This document shows, piece by piece, positions 43,497 through 53,458 of a DNA stretch of 64,000 nucleotides. The notes below the pieces were generated by a model that was not told the origin of the DNA, did no database searches, and saw only the letters and a program-made list of their open reading frames with translations. Position 1 is the stretch's first letter; each line of letters starts with the position of its first letter. The translations under genes were made by a program, and so were the position numbers. This DNA is from Methylobacterium adhaesivum (GTDB lineage Bacteria > Pseudomonadota > Alphaproteobacteria > Rhizobiales > Beijerinckiaceae): contig NZ_BPQD01000039.1 in the NCBI RefSeq assembly GCF_022179065.1, forward strand, positions 1-64,000. The letters are read 5' to 3'.

Positions 43497-44300
43497 TCAC
43501 CCATCCACCGTCAGGCTCAGGCCATCGTAGGCCGGCACCACGTGGGCCGGGAGTTTGCGCGCCAGGGTGGCGTAGTCGAGATCGGTATGGAGGTTGGTCA
43601 GCACCGCGCGACGGGGCCGCACCGTCTCGATGAGGGCCAAGGCGTCCGAGACCGAATAATGCGTCGGATGCGGCGTCTCCCGCAGGGCGTCGATGATGAG
43701 CAGATCGAGATCATGGAGATGCGCCTGGGCCGCCTCCGGCATCAGGCTGACGTCGGGCGCATAGGCGGCCGGACCGAACCGGAATCCCAGCGCCGCCTCG
43801 TTGCCGTGCTCCATGGCGAAGGGCAGGGCCGTCACGGCGCCCCCCGCGCCCCCCACCGCCACGGTCTCCCCCGCCATGAGGCTGTTCATGTCGAGGATGG
43901 GCGGATACTCGCTGCCCGGCGGCGTCGCGAAGCAGTAGCCGAAGCGCCGCTCCAGGAGCGCACGGGTGTGGGCGTCGGCATAGACCGGAATGCGCCGACG
44001 CATTTGAAGGACGAGGGGGCGGACATCGTCGATGCCGTGGGTGTGGTCGGCATGCGCGTGGGTGAACAGCACCGCATCGAGGCTGCGCACGCCGGCACCG
44101 ATGAGCTGCTCGCGCAGGTCAGGGGACGTGTCGACGAGAACGCCGGTATCGCCCTCCGGCCCGGTGCGCTCCACGAGGAGCGAGCAGCGCCGCCGCCGGT
44201 TCTTCGGTTCGGCCGGATCGCAGGCCCCCCAGCCGTAGGCGACCCGGGGCACGCCGCCGGACGAGCCGCAGCCGAGGATCGTCAACGTCAAGGAACCCAT
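43497..44300 (-). CDS. MBL-fold metallo-hydrolase (PhnP-like)
   Basis: A 267-residue metallo-beta-lactamase-fold hydrolase. HAHADHTHG is the metal-binding motif, and further ligands appear in the EHGNE and late TNLHTDLDY blocks. The N-terminus LTILGCGSSGGVPR matches PhnP/RNase Z-type proteins. It is encoded downstream of tatD-like and metG genes, the usual Hyphomicrobiales arrangement. PhnP itself is a cyclic ribose phosphate phosphodiesterase; the function here is not certain. Confidence 0.88.
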   Translation of the reverse strand: MGSLTLTILGCGSSGGVPRVAYGWGACDPAEPKNRRRRCSLLVERTGPEGDTGVLVDTSPDLREQLIGAGVRSLDAVLFTHAHADHTHGIDDVRPLVLQMRRRIPVYADAHTRALLERRFGYCFATPPGSEYPPILDMNSLMAGETVAVGGAGGAVTALPFAMEHGNEAALGFRFGPAAYAPDVSLMPEAAQAHLHDLDLLIIDALRETPHPTHYSVSDALALIETVRPRRAVLTNLHTDLDYATLARKLPAHVVPAYDGLSLTVDG

Positions 44301-44388
44301 CGTACCCTCCGGCCCCGTTGGTATCGGAGGGGGCAGGGGCGTGTCACGCCCCCTCCTCCGCTTCCCGTTCCCGTCTGCCCCGCCCGTG

Positions 44389-45168
44389 TCAGGCGGCGGC
44401 CTTGTGGAACAGGCGGTGGAAGTTGGCGGTGGTGAGGGCGGCGAAATCCTCGAACGTCATCGCGAACGTCTTGGCGAGGGCGCGGGCGGTATCGGCGGTG
44501 TAGGCGGGTTCGTTGGTGCGGCCCCGATGGGGTTCGGGCGCCAGGAACGGCGCGTCGGTCTCCACCAGCAGGCGGTCGTGGGGCACTTTCAGGGCGATGG
44601 CGCGCAGATCCTGCGAACGCCGGAAGGTGACGATCCCGGAGAACGAGATGGAGAGCCCGAGTTCGATGCCGACCTCGGCGAGACGGGCGCCGGAGGAGAA
44701 GCAGTGCAGCACCGCCGTGAAGGCCCCCTGCCCCATCTCGTCGACGAGGATCGCCTCCATCTCGGCATCGGCGTCGCGCGAATGGATGACGAGGGGCAGA
44801 CCGGTCTCGCGCGCCGCCGCGATGTGGCGGCGAAAGACCCGCTCCTGCACCGCCTCCGGCGCGGCATTGTCGTAGTGGAAGTCGAGGCCGGATTCACCGA
44901 TGCCGACGCAGCGCGGATGCCGGCTGAGCGCCACGATCGTCTCGGTCGGCACGTCGGGCTCGTCTCCGGCGCCGTCCGGATGGGTGCCGATGGTGTGCCA
45001 GATCTCGGGATGCGCCTCCGACAGGGCCTCGTAGGCTTTCGCCTTGGCGACCCGCGTCGCGATGGTGACCATGCGGGTCACGCCCGCCTGTCTGGCGCGG
45101 GCGATGACGCCGGGCAGGTCCTCGGCGAAGTTCGGGAAATCGAGGTGGCAGTGACTATCGACCAGCAT
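44389..45168 (-). CDS. TatD-family metal-dependent hydrolase
   Basis: A 259-residue TIM-barrel hydrolase. Metal ligands His6 and His8 in DSHCHLD, later GESGLDFHYDN, VIHSRDAD and a late TDAPFLAPEPHRG block are TatD hallmarks. Proposed 3'-5' exonuclease or phosphoesterase. Follows metG by 45 bp and is followed by the MBL hydrolase, as in many alphaproteobacteria. Confidence 0.93.
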   Translation of the reverse strand: MLVDSHCHLDFPNFAEDLPGVIARARQAGVTRMVTIATRVAKAKAYEALSEAHPEIWHTIGTHPDGAGDEPDVPTETIVALSRHPRCVGIGESGLDFHYDNAAPEAVQERVFRRHIAAARETGLPLVIHSRDADAEMEAILVDEMGQGAFTAVLHCFSSGARLAEVGIELGLSISFSGIVTFRRSQDLRAIALKVPHDRLLVETDAPFLAPEPHRGRTNEPAYTADTARALAKTFAMTFEDFAALTTANFHRLFHKAAA

Positions 45169-45213
45169 CTTTGACTCGACGTTTCTTGATTGCGTGCGGA
45201 TCCAACCACGCCC

Positions 45214-46782
45214 TCAATCCGCTGCGGCCTCCGGCTCGACGAAGCGGGGGAACAGCCCGGCGGGGGCGGGGAGCGGCGTGCCCGGCACGAGGCGCCCCCC
45301 CTCCCCCACATCGGCGAGGCGGCGCTTGTCCTCCGGCACGGCCAGGAGATCGAGGAGCTTGGAGCCTGAGCCCGGCATGAACGGCTGCACCAGAATGGCG
45401 ATGGCCCGCAGGGTCTCGGCCACCACGTAGAGGGAGGCGGCCATGCGGGCCGGATCGGTCTTGCGCAACACCCAGGGCTTCTGGGCGTCGAAGTAGCGGT
45501 CGGAGGCCGTCACCACGGCCCAGATTTCGGCCAGCGCCGTGTGGGGGGCCAGCCGGTCCATGGCCTCGCGGACGGTGCCCGGCAGGGCATCGGCGAGACT
45601 CAGCAGGGCGCGATCCTCCTCCGTGAAGGCGCCGTGCTCGGGAACCAATCCCGAAAGATTCTTGGCGATCATCGAGAGCGAGCGCTGGGCGAGGTTGCCG
45701 AGGCCGTTCGACAGGTCCGCCGTGTAGCGGGTGATGATCGCTTCATGGCTGTAGTTGCCGTCGCCGCCGAACGGCACCTCGCGCAGGACGAAATGGCGCA
45801 ACGCATCGACGCCGTAGGTCGCGATGAGGTCCATGGGATCGACGACGTTGCCGAGGGATTTCGACATCTTCTCGCCCTTGGAGAGCAGGAAGCCGTGGCC
45901 GAACACACGCTTTGGAAGCGGCAGCCCGGCCGACATGAGGAAAGCCGGCCAGTACACCGCGTGGAAGCGGACGATGTCCTTGCCGATGACGTGGAGATCC
46001 ATCGGCCAGAATTTTTTTCTCGGATCGGCGTCGTCGGGAAAGCCCGTGACGGTCAGGTAGTTGGTGAGCGCATCGACCCACACGTACATGACGTGGTCCG
46101 GGTGCCCCGGCACCGGCACGCCCCAGTCGAAATTGGTGCGGCTGACGGAAAAGTCCTTGAGGCCGGAGCGCACGAAGCTCGCCACCTCGTTGCGGCGGCT
46201 CTCGGGGCCGATGAAGTCGGGCTGGGAGTCGTAGAGCGCCAGCAGCCGGTCCCCGTAGGCCGAGAGGCGGAACAGGAAGTTCTCCTCCTCCATCCAGGTC
46301 ACGGCCGTGCCGGTCTCGCGGGAGCGGCGCTCCCCGTCGGGGCCGAGTTCGGTCTCGTCCTCGTTGTAGTAGGCCTCGTCGCGCACGGAGTACCAGCCGG
46401 CGTATTTCGACAGGTAGATGTCGCCGTTCGCTTCCATCCGGCGCCAGAGTTCCTGGGCGGCGAGGTAATGCTCCGGCTCCGTGGTGCGGATGAAACGGTC
46501 GTGGCTGCAATCGAGCGCCTCGACCATGGCGCGGAAGCGCGCGGCCATGTCGTCGACAAGTTCGCGCGGGGAAATCCCGGCCTTGGCGGCGGTCTGCTGG
46601 ATCTTGAGGCCGTGCTCGTCGGTGCCGGTGGAGAACAGCACGTCGTAGCCGTCGATCCGCTTGAAGCGCGCGAGGGCGTCCGTGGCGATCGCCTCGTAGG
46701 CGTGGCCGATATGCGGCGCGCCGTTGGGATAGGAGATCGCGGTGGTGAGGCCGAAGGTCTTTTCGGAAGCCGGGTCGGTCAC
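45214..46782 (-). CDS. metG: Methionyl-tRNA synthetase
   Basis: Charges tRNA-Met, including the initiator. Class I signature HIGH at 24-27 (PHIGHAYE) and [10 protein letters not shown] in the second half. Start GTG 46782. The 522-residue length, with no C-terminal dimerisation domain, matches the shorter alphaproteobacterial type. Lies in a housekeeping run downstream of holB. Confidence 0.96.
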   Translation of the reverse strand: MTDPASEKTFGLTTAISYPNGAPHIGHAYEAIATDALARFKRIDGYDVLFSTGTDEHGLKIQQTAAKAGISPRELVDDMAARFRAMVEALDCSHDRFIRTTEPEHYLAAQELWRRMEANGDIYLSKYAGWYSVRDEAYYNEDETELGPDGERRSRETGTAVTWMEEENFLFRLSAYGDRLLALYDSQPDFIGPESRRNEVASFVRSGLKDFSVSRTNFDWGVPVPGHPDHVMYVWVDALTNYLTVTGFPDDADPRKKFWPMDLHVIGKDIVRFHAVYWPAFLMSAGLPLPKRVFGHGFLLSKGEKMSKSLGNVVDPMDLIATYGVDALRHFVLREVPFGGDGNYSHEAIITRYTADLSNGLGNLAQRSLSMIAKNLSGLVPEHGAFTEEDRALLSLADALPGTVREAMDRLAPHTALAEIWAVVTASDRYFDAQKPWVLRKTDPARMAASLYVVAETLRAIAILVQPFMPGSGSKLLDLLAVPEDKRRLADVGEGGRLVPGTPLPAPAGLFPRFVEPEAAAD

Positions 46783-46850
46783 GTCTGAAGTTCCCCGGAG
46801 GCAGGGTTCGAAGGGATGACGGGACGGATCGTCGTGAGGGTCCGTCCGGT

Positions 46851-47912
46851 TCAGGCCGCGCGCACGGCGCCGGCGAGGTCTCCGAACAGGGACAGGACCA
46901 GCGGCCGGCGGTCGAGATTGTAGGTCGCGGCCTCCCGCGCGGCACGGGCGATCTTGTCACATACCTCGACCAGGGCCGCAAGGCGGGCCGGATCCTCGTG
47001 GGCCCGCCGGTCGAGTTCGGCCGAGACGAACCGGAACACCGTGTCGAGGCTGGCAGCGAACAGCTCGTCGGCGTCGCGGCCCGAGAGTTTCTCCGCGAGC
47101 GCCAGGATGCGGCGCCAGTCCGGGTGGTCGAGGCGGGCGAGCAGAGTCTCGACCTCCGCGACCAAGTTAGCGGTGGCGGGCTCGAGCATCGCCAGCGCCT
47201 GCGCCACGGAGCCCTCCGCCAGGGCGGCGGCCCGGGCCAGGGCCTCGGCCTCGGGCTGGACGAAGGGCGGAGGGAAGCCCGTCACCACGCGGGCGACCTC
47301 GGCCTCGGAGAGCGGCCGCAGGGTCAGCGCCCGGCAGCGCGAGCGGATCGTCGGCAGCAGCCGCCCCGGCGCGTGGCTGACGATGAGGAACAGGCAGCGG
47401 GGCGGGGGCTCCTCCACCATCTTCAGGAGGGCGTTGGCGCTGTTGGCGTTGAGGTCCTCGGCGCTGTCGACGATGCAGATGCGGTAGCCGGCCGCGCCCC
47501 CGGTGGAGCCGAACAGCGCGAGGGCACCGCGGGCGGCGTCCACGGAGATCTTCGTCGCCAGGGTTTTCGCGGTGGGCGGCCGGGTGCGGCGCAGGGCGAC
47601 GAGGTTCGGGTGCGACAGGGCCGCGACCTGGCGCGCCGCCGGATGCCCCGGATCGACGGCGAGGGTATTCGGCGAGGGGCCGAGCTCGGGATTGGCGATG
47701 AGCCAGCGGGCCATGCGGTAGGCCAGCGTCGCCTTGCCGATGCCGCGCGGGCCGCCGATGAGCCAGGCGTGATGCAGGCGCCCCGACGCGATCCCGTCCA
47801 GGAAAGCAGCCTCGGCCTGCGCGTGGCCGACGAGGCCCGCCTGCTCGCGGGGGCGGGGGATGTGGGGCAGGTCGCCCGCTTCGACGTCCTCGGGCAGGCG
47901 TTCAGGCCGCAT
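46851..47912 (-). CDS. holB: DNA polymerase III subunit delta'
   Basis: A 353-residue clamp-loader subunit. The AAA+ core has GPRGIGKAT as a degenerate P-loop and [22 protein letters not shown], the clamp-loader sensor region. No tau/gamma-type extra domain. Start ATG 47912 overlaps the end of tmk by 11 bp, as is common for tmk-holB. Confidence 0.95.
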   Translation of the reverse strand: MRPERLPEDVEAGDLPHIPRPREQAGLVGHAQAEAAFLDGIASGRLHHAWLIGGPRGIGKATLAYRMARWLIANPELGPSPNTLAVDPGHPAARQVAALSHPNLVALRRTRPPTAKTLATKISVDAARGALALFGSTGGAAGYRICIVDSAEDLNANSANALLKMVEEPPPRCLFLIVSHAPGRLLPTIRSRCRALTLRPLSEAEVARVVTGFPPPFVQPEAEALARAAALAEGSVAQALAMLEPATANLVAEVETLLARLDHPDWRRILALAEKLSGRDADELFAASLDTVFRFVSAELDRRAHEDPARLAALVEVCDKIARAAREAATYNLDRRPLVLSLFGDLAGAVRAA

Positions 47913-48576
47913 CGCCGGACGCCTCCCCGAGAAGGGCCGGCAACCGCGCCGCGACGGCGGCGCGGATCGCCGCCTCCACGGCGTCCGGTTCGGCGCTCGC
48001 ATCGATGAGGGCGCACCGCTCCGGCTCGGCAGCCGCGATGGCGCGAAAGGCATCGCGCAGGCGCGTGTGGAACGCGAGGGCCTCGGCCTCGAAGCGGTCG
48101 GGGCCCGCATCCCCACGCCCCGCGGCGCGGGCGAGGCCCAAGGAAGGGTCGAGGTCGAGGATGAGGGTGAGGTCGGGGCGCGTCTCGCCGACGACGACCC
48201 GCTCCAGGCTCGTCACGAGGGCGGGATCGAGGCCGCCGGCCGCGCCCTGGTAGGCCCGGGTCGAATCCGCGAACCGGTCGCACAACACCGTCTCGCCCCG
48301 GGCGAGGGCCGGACGGATGAGGGTATCGAGGTGGTCGATGCGGGCGGCGGAGAACAGCAGGGCCTCGGCGAAGGCGCCGTGCGGCTTGGCGACGCCCGAG
48401 AGCAGGGCGGCGCGGATCGCCTCGGCCTTCGGCGAGCCGCCGGGCTCGCGCGTCACCACCACGGGGCGGCCGCTGCCGGTCCGCAGGCGCGCGGCGAGGC
48501 GCTGGACCTGGGTGGATTTCCCAGCCCCCTCCCCGCCCTCGAAGGTGATGAACGCCCCGGCCGCCGGCTCCCTCAC
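47902..48576 (-). CDS. tmk: Thymidylate kinase
   Basis: Phosphorylates dTMP to dTDP. P-loop GGEGAGKST at 14-22, DRFADSTRAYQG in the middle. Start GTG 48576 overlaps the D-Ala-D-Ala carboxypeptidase stop by GTGA; the stop overlaps holB. 224 residues, normal length. Confidence 0.96.
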   Translation of the reverse strand: MREPAAGAFITFEGGEGAGKSTQVQRLAARLRTGSGRPVVVTREPGGSPKAEAIRAALLSGVAKPHGAFAEALLFSAARIDHLDTLIRPALARGETVLCDRFADSTRAYQGAAGGLDPALVTSLERVVVGETRPDLTLILDLDPSLGLARAAGRGDAGPDRFEAEALAFHTRLRDAFRAIAAAEPERCALIDASAEPDAVEAAIRAAVAARLPALLGEASGDAA

Positions 48577-49772
48577 GATTTGGCGCCGACCTTCTCGAAG
48601 GCGCGGCGGAACAGGCCGGTGCCGACTTCCAGGGCCGCGTCGAGGGCGCGCTGGGTGATCGAACCCGCCGGTACGGACGCCCCGGCGTAGAGCGGCTGAT
48701 CCAGGGCCTGGGTGTCGCCCCGCATGATCCGCAGGCGGCCAACGGCCTGCCCTTCCTCCACGGGCGCCACCAGCGGGCCATCATAGACCGCCTTGGCGGT
48801 GATCCGGTCGCCGGTGCCGCGCGGCAGGAGTACCCGCACGGGCTTCTTCGCCACGAGGGGCACGCTCCCTTGCGCGCCGCCGTAGACCGAGGCCTCCGCC
48901 ACCGTCTCGCCGGCCGTGAACACCTGGCGCGCCTCGAAGGCCCGGAACCCCCATTCCACGAGCTTGCGGGATTCCGACGCCCGGTCGCGCGCGGTCTTCA
49001 GGCCGCTCACCACCATGATGAGGCGCTGGCCGTTCTGCACGGCCGAGCCCGTGAGGCCATAGCCGGATTCCTCGAGGTATCCGGTCTTCAGGCCGTCGGC
49101 ACCGATGTCGAGGCCGAGGAGCGGATTGCGATTCTGCTGCTTGATCTTGTTCCAGGTGAATTCACGCTCGGAGAAGATCTTGTACAGGTCAGGATAGGTC
49201 TCGATGAGGTGGAGCGCGAGCTTGGCGAGATCGCGGGCGGTCACCTTCTGGTCGGGCGCCGCGTAGCCGGTGGCATTGCGGAAGGTCGAGCGCGTGAGGC
49301 CGATCTCCTTGGCCCTCGCCGTCATCATCCGGCCGAAATTCTCCTCCGAGCCGGCGATGCCCTCCCCGATGGCGATGGCGGCGTCGTTGCCCGACTGGAC
49401 GATGAGCCCGCGCAGGAGATCGGACAGCTTGATGCGGCTGTTGAGCTGGGCGAACATCGACGAGCCGCCGCCCCCCGCCCCGCCCCGGCGCCAGGCGTCC
49501 TCGGTGATTTGAAATTCCGAGTCCATGGTGAGCCGGCCCTGCCGGATCTCGTTGAACACGATCTCGGTGGTCATCAGCTTGGCCATGCTGGCCGGGGAAA
49601 ACAGGTCGTCGGCGCCCTTCTCGAACAGCACCGAGCCGGAATCGGCGTCGATGAGGATCGCGTGCGGGGCCGCCGTCTGGAAGCTCTGGGCACGGGCCCC
49701 GCCCCAGGCGGACAGGACGAGAACCCCGCAGACCAGGGCCGTCCGGGTCGCGTCGAGAATCGTCGCGCGCAT
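48573..49772 (-). CDS. D-alanyl-D-alanine carboxypeptidase (PBP5/6-like)
   Basis: A 399-residue periplasmic enzyme with a signal peptide (1-29). The serine penicillin-recognition motifs are intact: Ser62-x-x-Lys65 in SPASMAK, Ser127-Gly-Asn129, and Lys229-Thr-Gly231. The C-terminal beta domain and a terminal amphipathic helix (ALEVGTGLFRRAFEKVG) suggest membrane anchoring. Trims the terminal D-Ala of peptidoglycan pentapeptides. Overlaps tmk. Confidence 0.93.
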   Translation of the reverse strand: MRATILDATRTALVCGVLVLSAWGGARAQSFQTAAPHAILIDADSGSVLFEKGADDLFSPASMAKLMTTEIVFNEIRQGRLTMDSEFQITEDAWRRGGAGGGGSSMFAQLNSRIKLSDLLRGLIVQSGNDAAIAIGEGIAGSEENFGRMMTARAKEIGLTRSTFRNATGYAAPDQKVTARDLAKLALHLIETYPDLYKIFSEREFTWNKIKQQNRNPLLGLDIGADGLKTGYLEESGYGLTGSAVQNGQRLIMVVSGLKTARDRASESRKLVEWGFRAFEARQVFTAGETVAEASVYGGAQGSVPLVAKKPVRVLLPRGTGDRITAKAVYDGPLVAPVEEGQAVGRLRIMRGDTQALDQPLYAGASVPAGSITQRALDAALEVGTGLFRRAFEKVGAKS

Positions 49773-49912
49773 CACTCGCCTCACACCAATCCGACCGGGA
49801 TCGCCCGGCTCCCGCCGCCGCTCAAGCGTGACGATACAGGGATTTCGGGGGGAGATCGAACCCAAATACGCTGCGCTGCACCGTATCGCGTCGCGCGGGC
49901 GGCTTCAGGCTC

Positions 49913-51337
49913 TCACCGCGCTTCTGCGACCCGCGCACGGGTCGGCTTGGCCGTGCCGGCGACGGCCTTGCCGGCGCCGACCTTGCCGGATGGGACCTTC
50001 TCGACGGCGACCTTGCCGACCGGGGCCTTCGCAGCGGCGAGTTTCACGGGCGGCGCGGGTGCCCGAGCGGTCACGACGGCTTTGACGGGCGCCGTCGGCC
50101 GGGCGGCGACAGGTGCTGCGGCGAGCCCCTTGGGAACCGCCCCCTTGCCGGGACCGGCCGTCCCGGCGGATGCCACGGCCCGCGCGGCAACCGCGACGGG
50201 CACCGGGGCGCCGGCCTTGCCGTGTCCCTTGTTGGAGTCCTTGCCCTGGTCCCTGCCGGGCATCGCGGGGGGCGCCCAGGCGGCCGCCGTGCGGGTCAGG
50301 GGTTGCGCCGTGGCCCGCATCCGGCCGCCGGTCCGCTGGGCGCCGTCCGATTCGTGGGTCGTCGGCCGCGCGGGCACGGAGCTGGCGGATGCGACGCGGA
50401 TCGGCGCGACGGGCTTGAAGGCGGTCTCGCGCGCGGCGGTGGGCTGCAGGGCGGCGGGCACGGCGACGCCGGCGGCCCGCGCCATGAGGACCGGGGCGGG
50501 TCGCGCCGGGCGGACGGTCTCGGCCTCCTCCCGCGCCTCCTCGCTGGCCGGCTTGAACGCCAGGGCCGAGCGGCCTCGGGTCAGGCGCTCGCCAGCCGAA
50601 GGCTCGGGGGTCGCGGATTCGCGCGCAGCGGGTTCGGCGGCGTCGGGACCGAGATCGGCAAGCATCACCGGGGATCGGGTCCCGATGGCGGCGGGCAGGC
50701 CGTCCGTGCGCAGGGTGGCGAGGAGCTTGCTGTCGTCGCTGCCGGCGGTGGAGGCCTTGCCGACATACTCGACCCGCACGCGGGAGGTGCCGCTGCGGTG
50801 GAATTCGAGGGCCTGGGCCACCTCCTCCGACACGTCCATGACGCGGTCGGCGTGATACGGCCCGCGATCGTTCACCCGCACGATCATGGAGCGGTGATTG
50901 GCCAGATTCGTGACGCGGGCGTAGCTCGGCAGGGGCAGGGTCGGGTGCGCGGCGGCGATGGAGTGGCGGTCGAACACCTCGCCGTTGGCCGTCATGCGGC
51001 CGTGGAAGGCCGCACCGTACCAGGAGGCCAGGCCCTCGCGGACGTAGCCCTTCGCGTTCTCGCGCGGCACGTAGGTGCGCCCGGCCACCACGTAGGGCTT
51101 GCCCGAGAAGCGCCGGCCGCCGCCCTTCGGGATCACGTCGCCCTCGTTGTAGAGGCGCGGACTCGCCTTGACCCCGTATTTCGGATCGACGCCCGAGCCA
51201 GACGGTCCGGCGAGGGTCTGCTGCGGGTTCTGGGCACAGTTGGCGGTGACGAGGGCCACGGCGCAGATTCCGAGGACCCGCCACGCCGTGCCGGCCTGCA
51301 AACCGGGCATCAGGCCGGCCTTCGTCGAACGCGTCAT
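49913..51337 (-). CDS. rlpA: RlpA-like septal/endolytic transglycosylase with a low-complexity tail
   Basis: A 474-residue protein. N-terminal signal ends near TANC, an atypical lipobox (Asn before Cys). The double-psi beta-barrel domain lies at about 75-215, with GLASWYGAAFHGRMTANGE and a catalytic-type RVNDRGPYHADRVMDVS. After it come about 250 residues of Ala/Pro/Lys-rich sequence (VGKVAVEKVPSGKVGAGKA near the end). The usual SPOR domain is absent. RlpA cleaves denuded septal peptidoglycan. Encoded upstream of the carboxypeptidase gene. Confidence 0.85.
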   Translation of the reverse strand: MTRSTKAGLMPGLQAGTAWRVLGICAVALVTANCAQNPQQTLAGPSGSGVDPKYGVKASPRLYNEGDVIPKGGGRRFSGKPYVVAGRTYVPRENAKGYVREGLASWYGAAFHGRMTANGEVFDRHSIAAAHPTLPLPSYARVTNLANHRSMIVRVNDRGPYHADRVMDVSEEVAQALEFHRSGTSRVRVEYVGKASTAGSDDSKLLATLRTDGLPAAIGTRSPVMLADLGPDAAEPAARESATPEPSAGERLTRGRSALAFKPASEEAREEAETVRPARPAPVLMARAAGVAVPAALQPTAARETAFKPVAPIRVASASSVPARPTTHESDGAQRTGGRMRATAQPLTRTAAAWAPPAMPGRDQGKDSNKGHGKAGAPVPVAVAARAVASAGTAGPGKGAVPKGLAAAPVAARPTAPVKAVVTARAPAPPVKLAAAKAPVGKVAVEKVPSGKVGAGKAVAGTAKPTRARVAEAR

Positions 51338-51593
51338 CCGGATGATCCGCCCCGCCGCCTCCCGCACGCACACACACCCGCGACCGAGGACGGCGAGGTC
51401 CGCCGGGTGCCCGGAACGGCGCAGATCGGCGCCGCCTCGGGACACTCAGGTTTGTCGCGTCTGCGTAAACGAAGGCTGAATGAGATGGACGGGACCGTTC
51501 GTGAGCGCGGCCCAATCGGGGGCTACGGAACCGCCCCGCAGGCCGCGCGCGCCGGAGCCCCGGACGGCCGAACGACGCGCGGTGCGTCCGGCG

Positions 51594-51920
51594 TCAGCGG
51601 GAATCGTCGTCCGTCAGCTGCCGGATGGAGCGGGCGCCGCGCTGCTTGAACAGCAGATCGAGGGCTTCGAGCATGAGGCCGTGCATCTTGGCCCGCTCGG
51701 TATGGGCGAGGTCGCGCAGCTGATCGTAGACCGGCGGCTCGAGATAGACCGACATCTGACGCGCCCGCTCCTTGAGGGTGGCGCTCGGCCGGGGGCGGGG
51801 GGTTCCGACGTCGAGCTGGACGATCTCGGCGGTGGGGAGGGGGCGCCCCGTGGTGGCCGAGGCCGCGACGATGGAGGCCAGGCTCGGCCTGGAAAGACCC
51901 GGTTTAGGCGGCTTTGACAT
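51594..51920 (-). CDS. Ribbon-helix-helix-like protein partnering a ParA ATPase
   Basis: A 108-residue protein. The C-terminal half, RQMSVYLEPPVYDQLRDLAHTERAKMHGLMLEAL (seen as a strand then two helices), fits a ribbon-helix-helix DNA-binding or centromere-binding fold. Its start overlaps the ParA-like gene's stop by 17 bp. That linkage suggests a partition or positioning pair. It has no similarity that I can see to ParB. Confidence 0.75.
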   Translation of the reverse strand: MSKPPKPGLSRPSLASIVAASATTGRPLPTAEIVQLDVGTPRPRPSATLKERARQMSVYLEPPVYDQLRDLAHTERAKMHGLMLEALDLLFKQRGARSIRQLTDDDSR

Positions 51921-52542
51921 GCTTGGAGACCTGCATCCGCTTCTCGATCCAGGTCCAGAGCTTGCGCACCTCGCCCGCCGCCTGCCCCTTCGGATTGAAC
52001 TCGGTGACGCCCTGGCCGACGCCGATGGCGTCCTGATGGTCCGTGCGGGCGACGATGTTGACGTCGGGCAGGATGCCGAGCACCGCGAGACCATCCGCGG
52101 CGTCGCGGATGCGGTAGGACCGGGGCGGAGTCTGGTTCAGGACGAAGGCGAACTTCTTCTCGAGCCGATAGACGGCGGCCAGCGTCGGCTTGAAGGCGCG
52201 CAGGTCAGCGGGCGTCGGCCGGCACGGAATGATGCAGAGGTCCGCCGCGCGGATCGCCGAGAGGGTGCCGGCGGAATCGACGCCCGGCGTGTCGATGAAC
52301 ACGTAATCGTAGGACGACTCGCGCAGCTGGGCCATCACCGCGTCGATCTGCGTGGCGTCGATCTGGGCGACCTCGGGGCCGTCGGCGGTGCGGTGGTCGA
52401 GCCAGTCCGAGATCGTGGCCTGACGGTCCATCTCGAGGATGCAGACGGAGAGGCCGCGCTCCTGGGCGGCGACGGCGAGCGAGATGCACAGGGTGCTCTT
52501 GCCGCTGCCCCCCTTCTGCGTGACGAACGTGATGGCCTTCAT
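51904..52542 (-). CDS. ParA/MinD-family ATPase
   Basis: A 212-residue deviant-Walker ATPase. KGGSGKST at 9-16 (signature lysine in KGG), a DTPG at about 95 for Walker A', and a C-terminal basic patch. Similar to orphan ParA proteins that position DNA, chemoreceptors or other cargo. The gene is coupled to a small RHH-type protein rather than parB, and a perfect CtrA-like box lies about 107 bp upstream. Main chromosome parAB is presumably elsewhere. Confidence 0.87.
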   Translation of the reverse strand: MKAITFVTQKGGSGKSTLCISLAVAAQERGLSVCILEMDRQATISDWLDHRTADGPEVAQIDATQIDAVMAQLRESSYDYVFIDTPGVDSAGTLSAIRAADLCIIPCRPTPADLRAFKPTLAAVYRLEKKFAFVLNQTPPRSYRIRDAADGLAVLGILPDVNIVARTDHQDAIGVGQGVTEFNPKGQAAGEVRKLWTWIEKRMQVSKHVKAA

Positions 52543-52882
52543 CCTGACGCCCCTTCCCGGCTCGCGATTCGTCCTGGCTTCCAAGGCACCGGCGGCGCCG
52601 GGCTGTCCTGTGACGCAAGGATGACCTGCTTGGTTTCGCCGATCGTGGTTAATCAACCGTTAAGCGACCGGATCCCGCGCCTTCCTCCAGGGGCAAAAGG
52701 CGCCTGCGCCAACATAATCTGAGGTTGCCTTTTGAAAGGAAAAACGCAACCGCCCCCTTCTCCAGGCGCCGCTTTCGCCCTAGCCTGGGACCAGACCGAG
52801 AAGATGCCCCCGATGGCATGCCAACCTCAGGTAATCACACCCCTCGACGGCCGGTCCCGGTCCGTCCCGCCCCAGGAGGATC
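52543..52882. other. Divergent promoter region between the ParA-like and PAS genes
   Basis: About 340 bases without a gene. Contains the CtrA-like box at 52649-52663 and a strong AGGAGG ribosome binding site for the PAS gene at its right end. Confidence 0.55.
52649..52663. promoter_or_regulatory. CtrA-like box, TTAA-N7-TTAA, between the ParA-like and PAS genes
   Basis: An exact match to the CtrA consensus, 107 bp upstream of the ParA-like ATG and 220 bp upstream of the PAS gene's ATG. CtrA is the master cell-cycle regulator in alphaproteobacteria and often controls partition and polarity genes. Confidence 0.55.
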
Positions 52883-53449
52883 ATGTCCCGGCTCACGCTC
52901 GCGGCGGATGGCGACGACATGCAGGCGGCCCTGGCCGCCTCCGGGGTGGTCGGCCTGTGGACCTACGACATCCGGGCCGACCGTGTCGTACTTTCGGGGG
53001 AGCTCGCGCAAGAGTTGGGTCTGGATCCGGCACGCACGGCGTCCGGCCTGCCCCTGGAGGGCCTCCTCGACGGGATCCACTGCGAGGATCGCGCCCGGGT
53101 GGAGAACGTTCTCCACGCCGCCATCGTGGGCGCCACCCCGTTGGACGTGGCCTTCCGCACGGCGCGGGGAGGACGCACCCTGTCCCTGCGCGGCCGGATC
53201 GAGTGCGACGGGACGGGACAGCCCCGACACGGGCGCGGCATCGCCCTCGACCTCACTCATGAGGGGGGCCTCGACCGGCCGGCCCAGCACGCGGTGAACC
53301 GCATGGCCGAGCACGCCATCGCTCTGCACGGCCTCGTCGGCCACCTGCATCACCCCGCCCTCGCCCGCCTCCTCGACGGCCTCATGCGGGAGATCGGCCA
53401 CGAACTCGCCCGTCACCTCCAGGGGACGACGGGCGAGCGGCGGCATTAG
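52883..53449 (+). CDS. PAS-domain protein without output domain
   Basis: A 188-residue protein. CAGGAGGATC precedes ATG 52883. Residues about 15-125 fit a PAS fold (LAASGVVGLWTYDIRADRVVLS, as separate strands), and the last 50 residues are helical with several histidines (HLHHPALARLL), which might bind metal or act as a dimer helix. Divergent from the ParA-like gene and convergent with the ClpP-fold gene, 9 bp apart. Function unknown. Confidence 0.7.
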   Translation: MSRLTLAADGDDMQAALAASGVVGLWTYDIRADRVVLSGELAQELGLDPARTASGLPLEGLLDGIHCEDRARVENVLHAAIVGATPLDVAFRTARGGRTLSLRGRIECDGTGQPRHGRGIALDLTHEGGLDRPAQHAVNRMAEHAIALHGLVGHLHHPALARLLDGLMREIGHELARHLQGTTGERRH

Positions 53450-53458
53450 ACATTTGCC

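Noticed and set aside
44320-44388. Imperfect CG-rich palindrome between the TatD-like and MBL genes
   Set aside because: Stem has several mismatches and no T-run; not a secure terminator.
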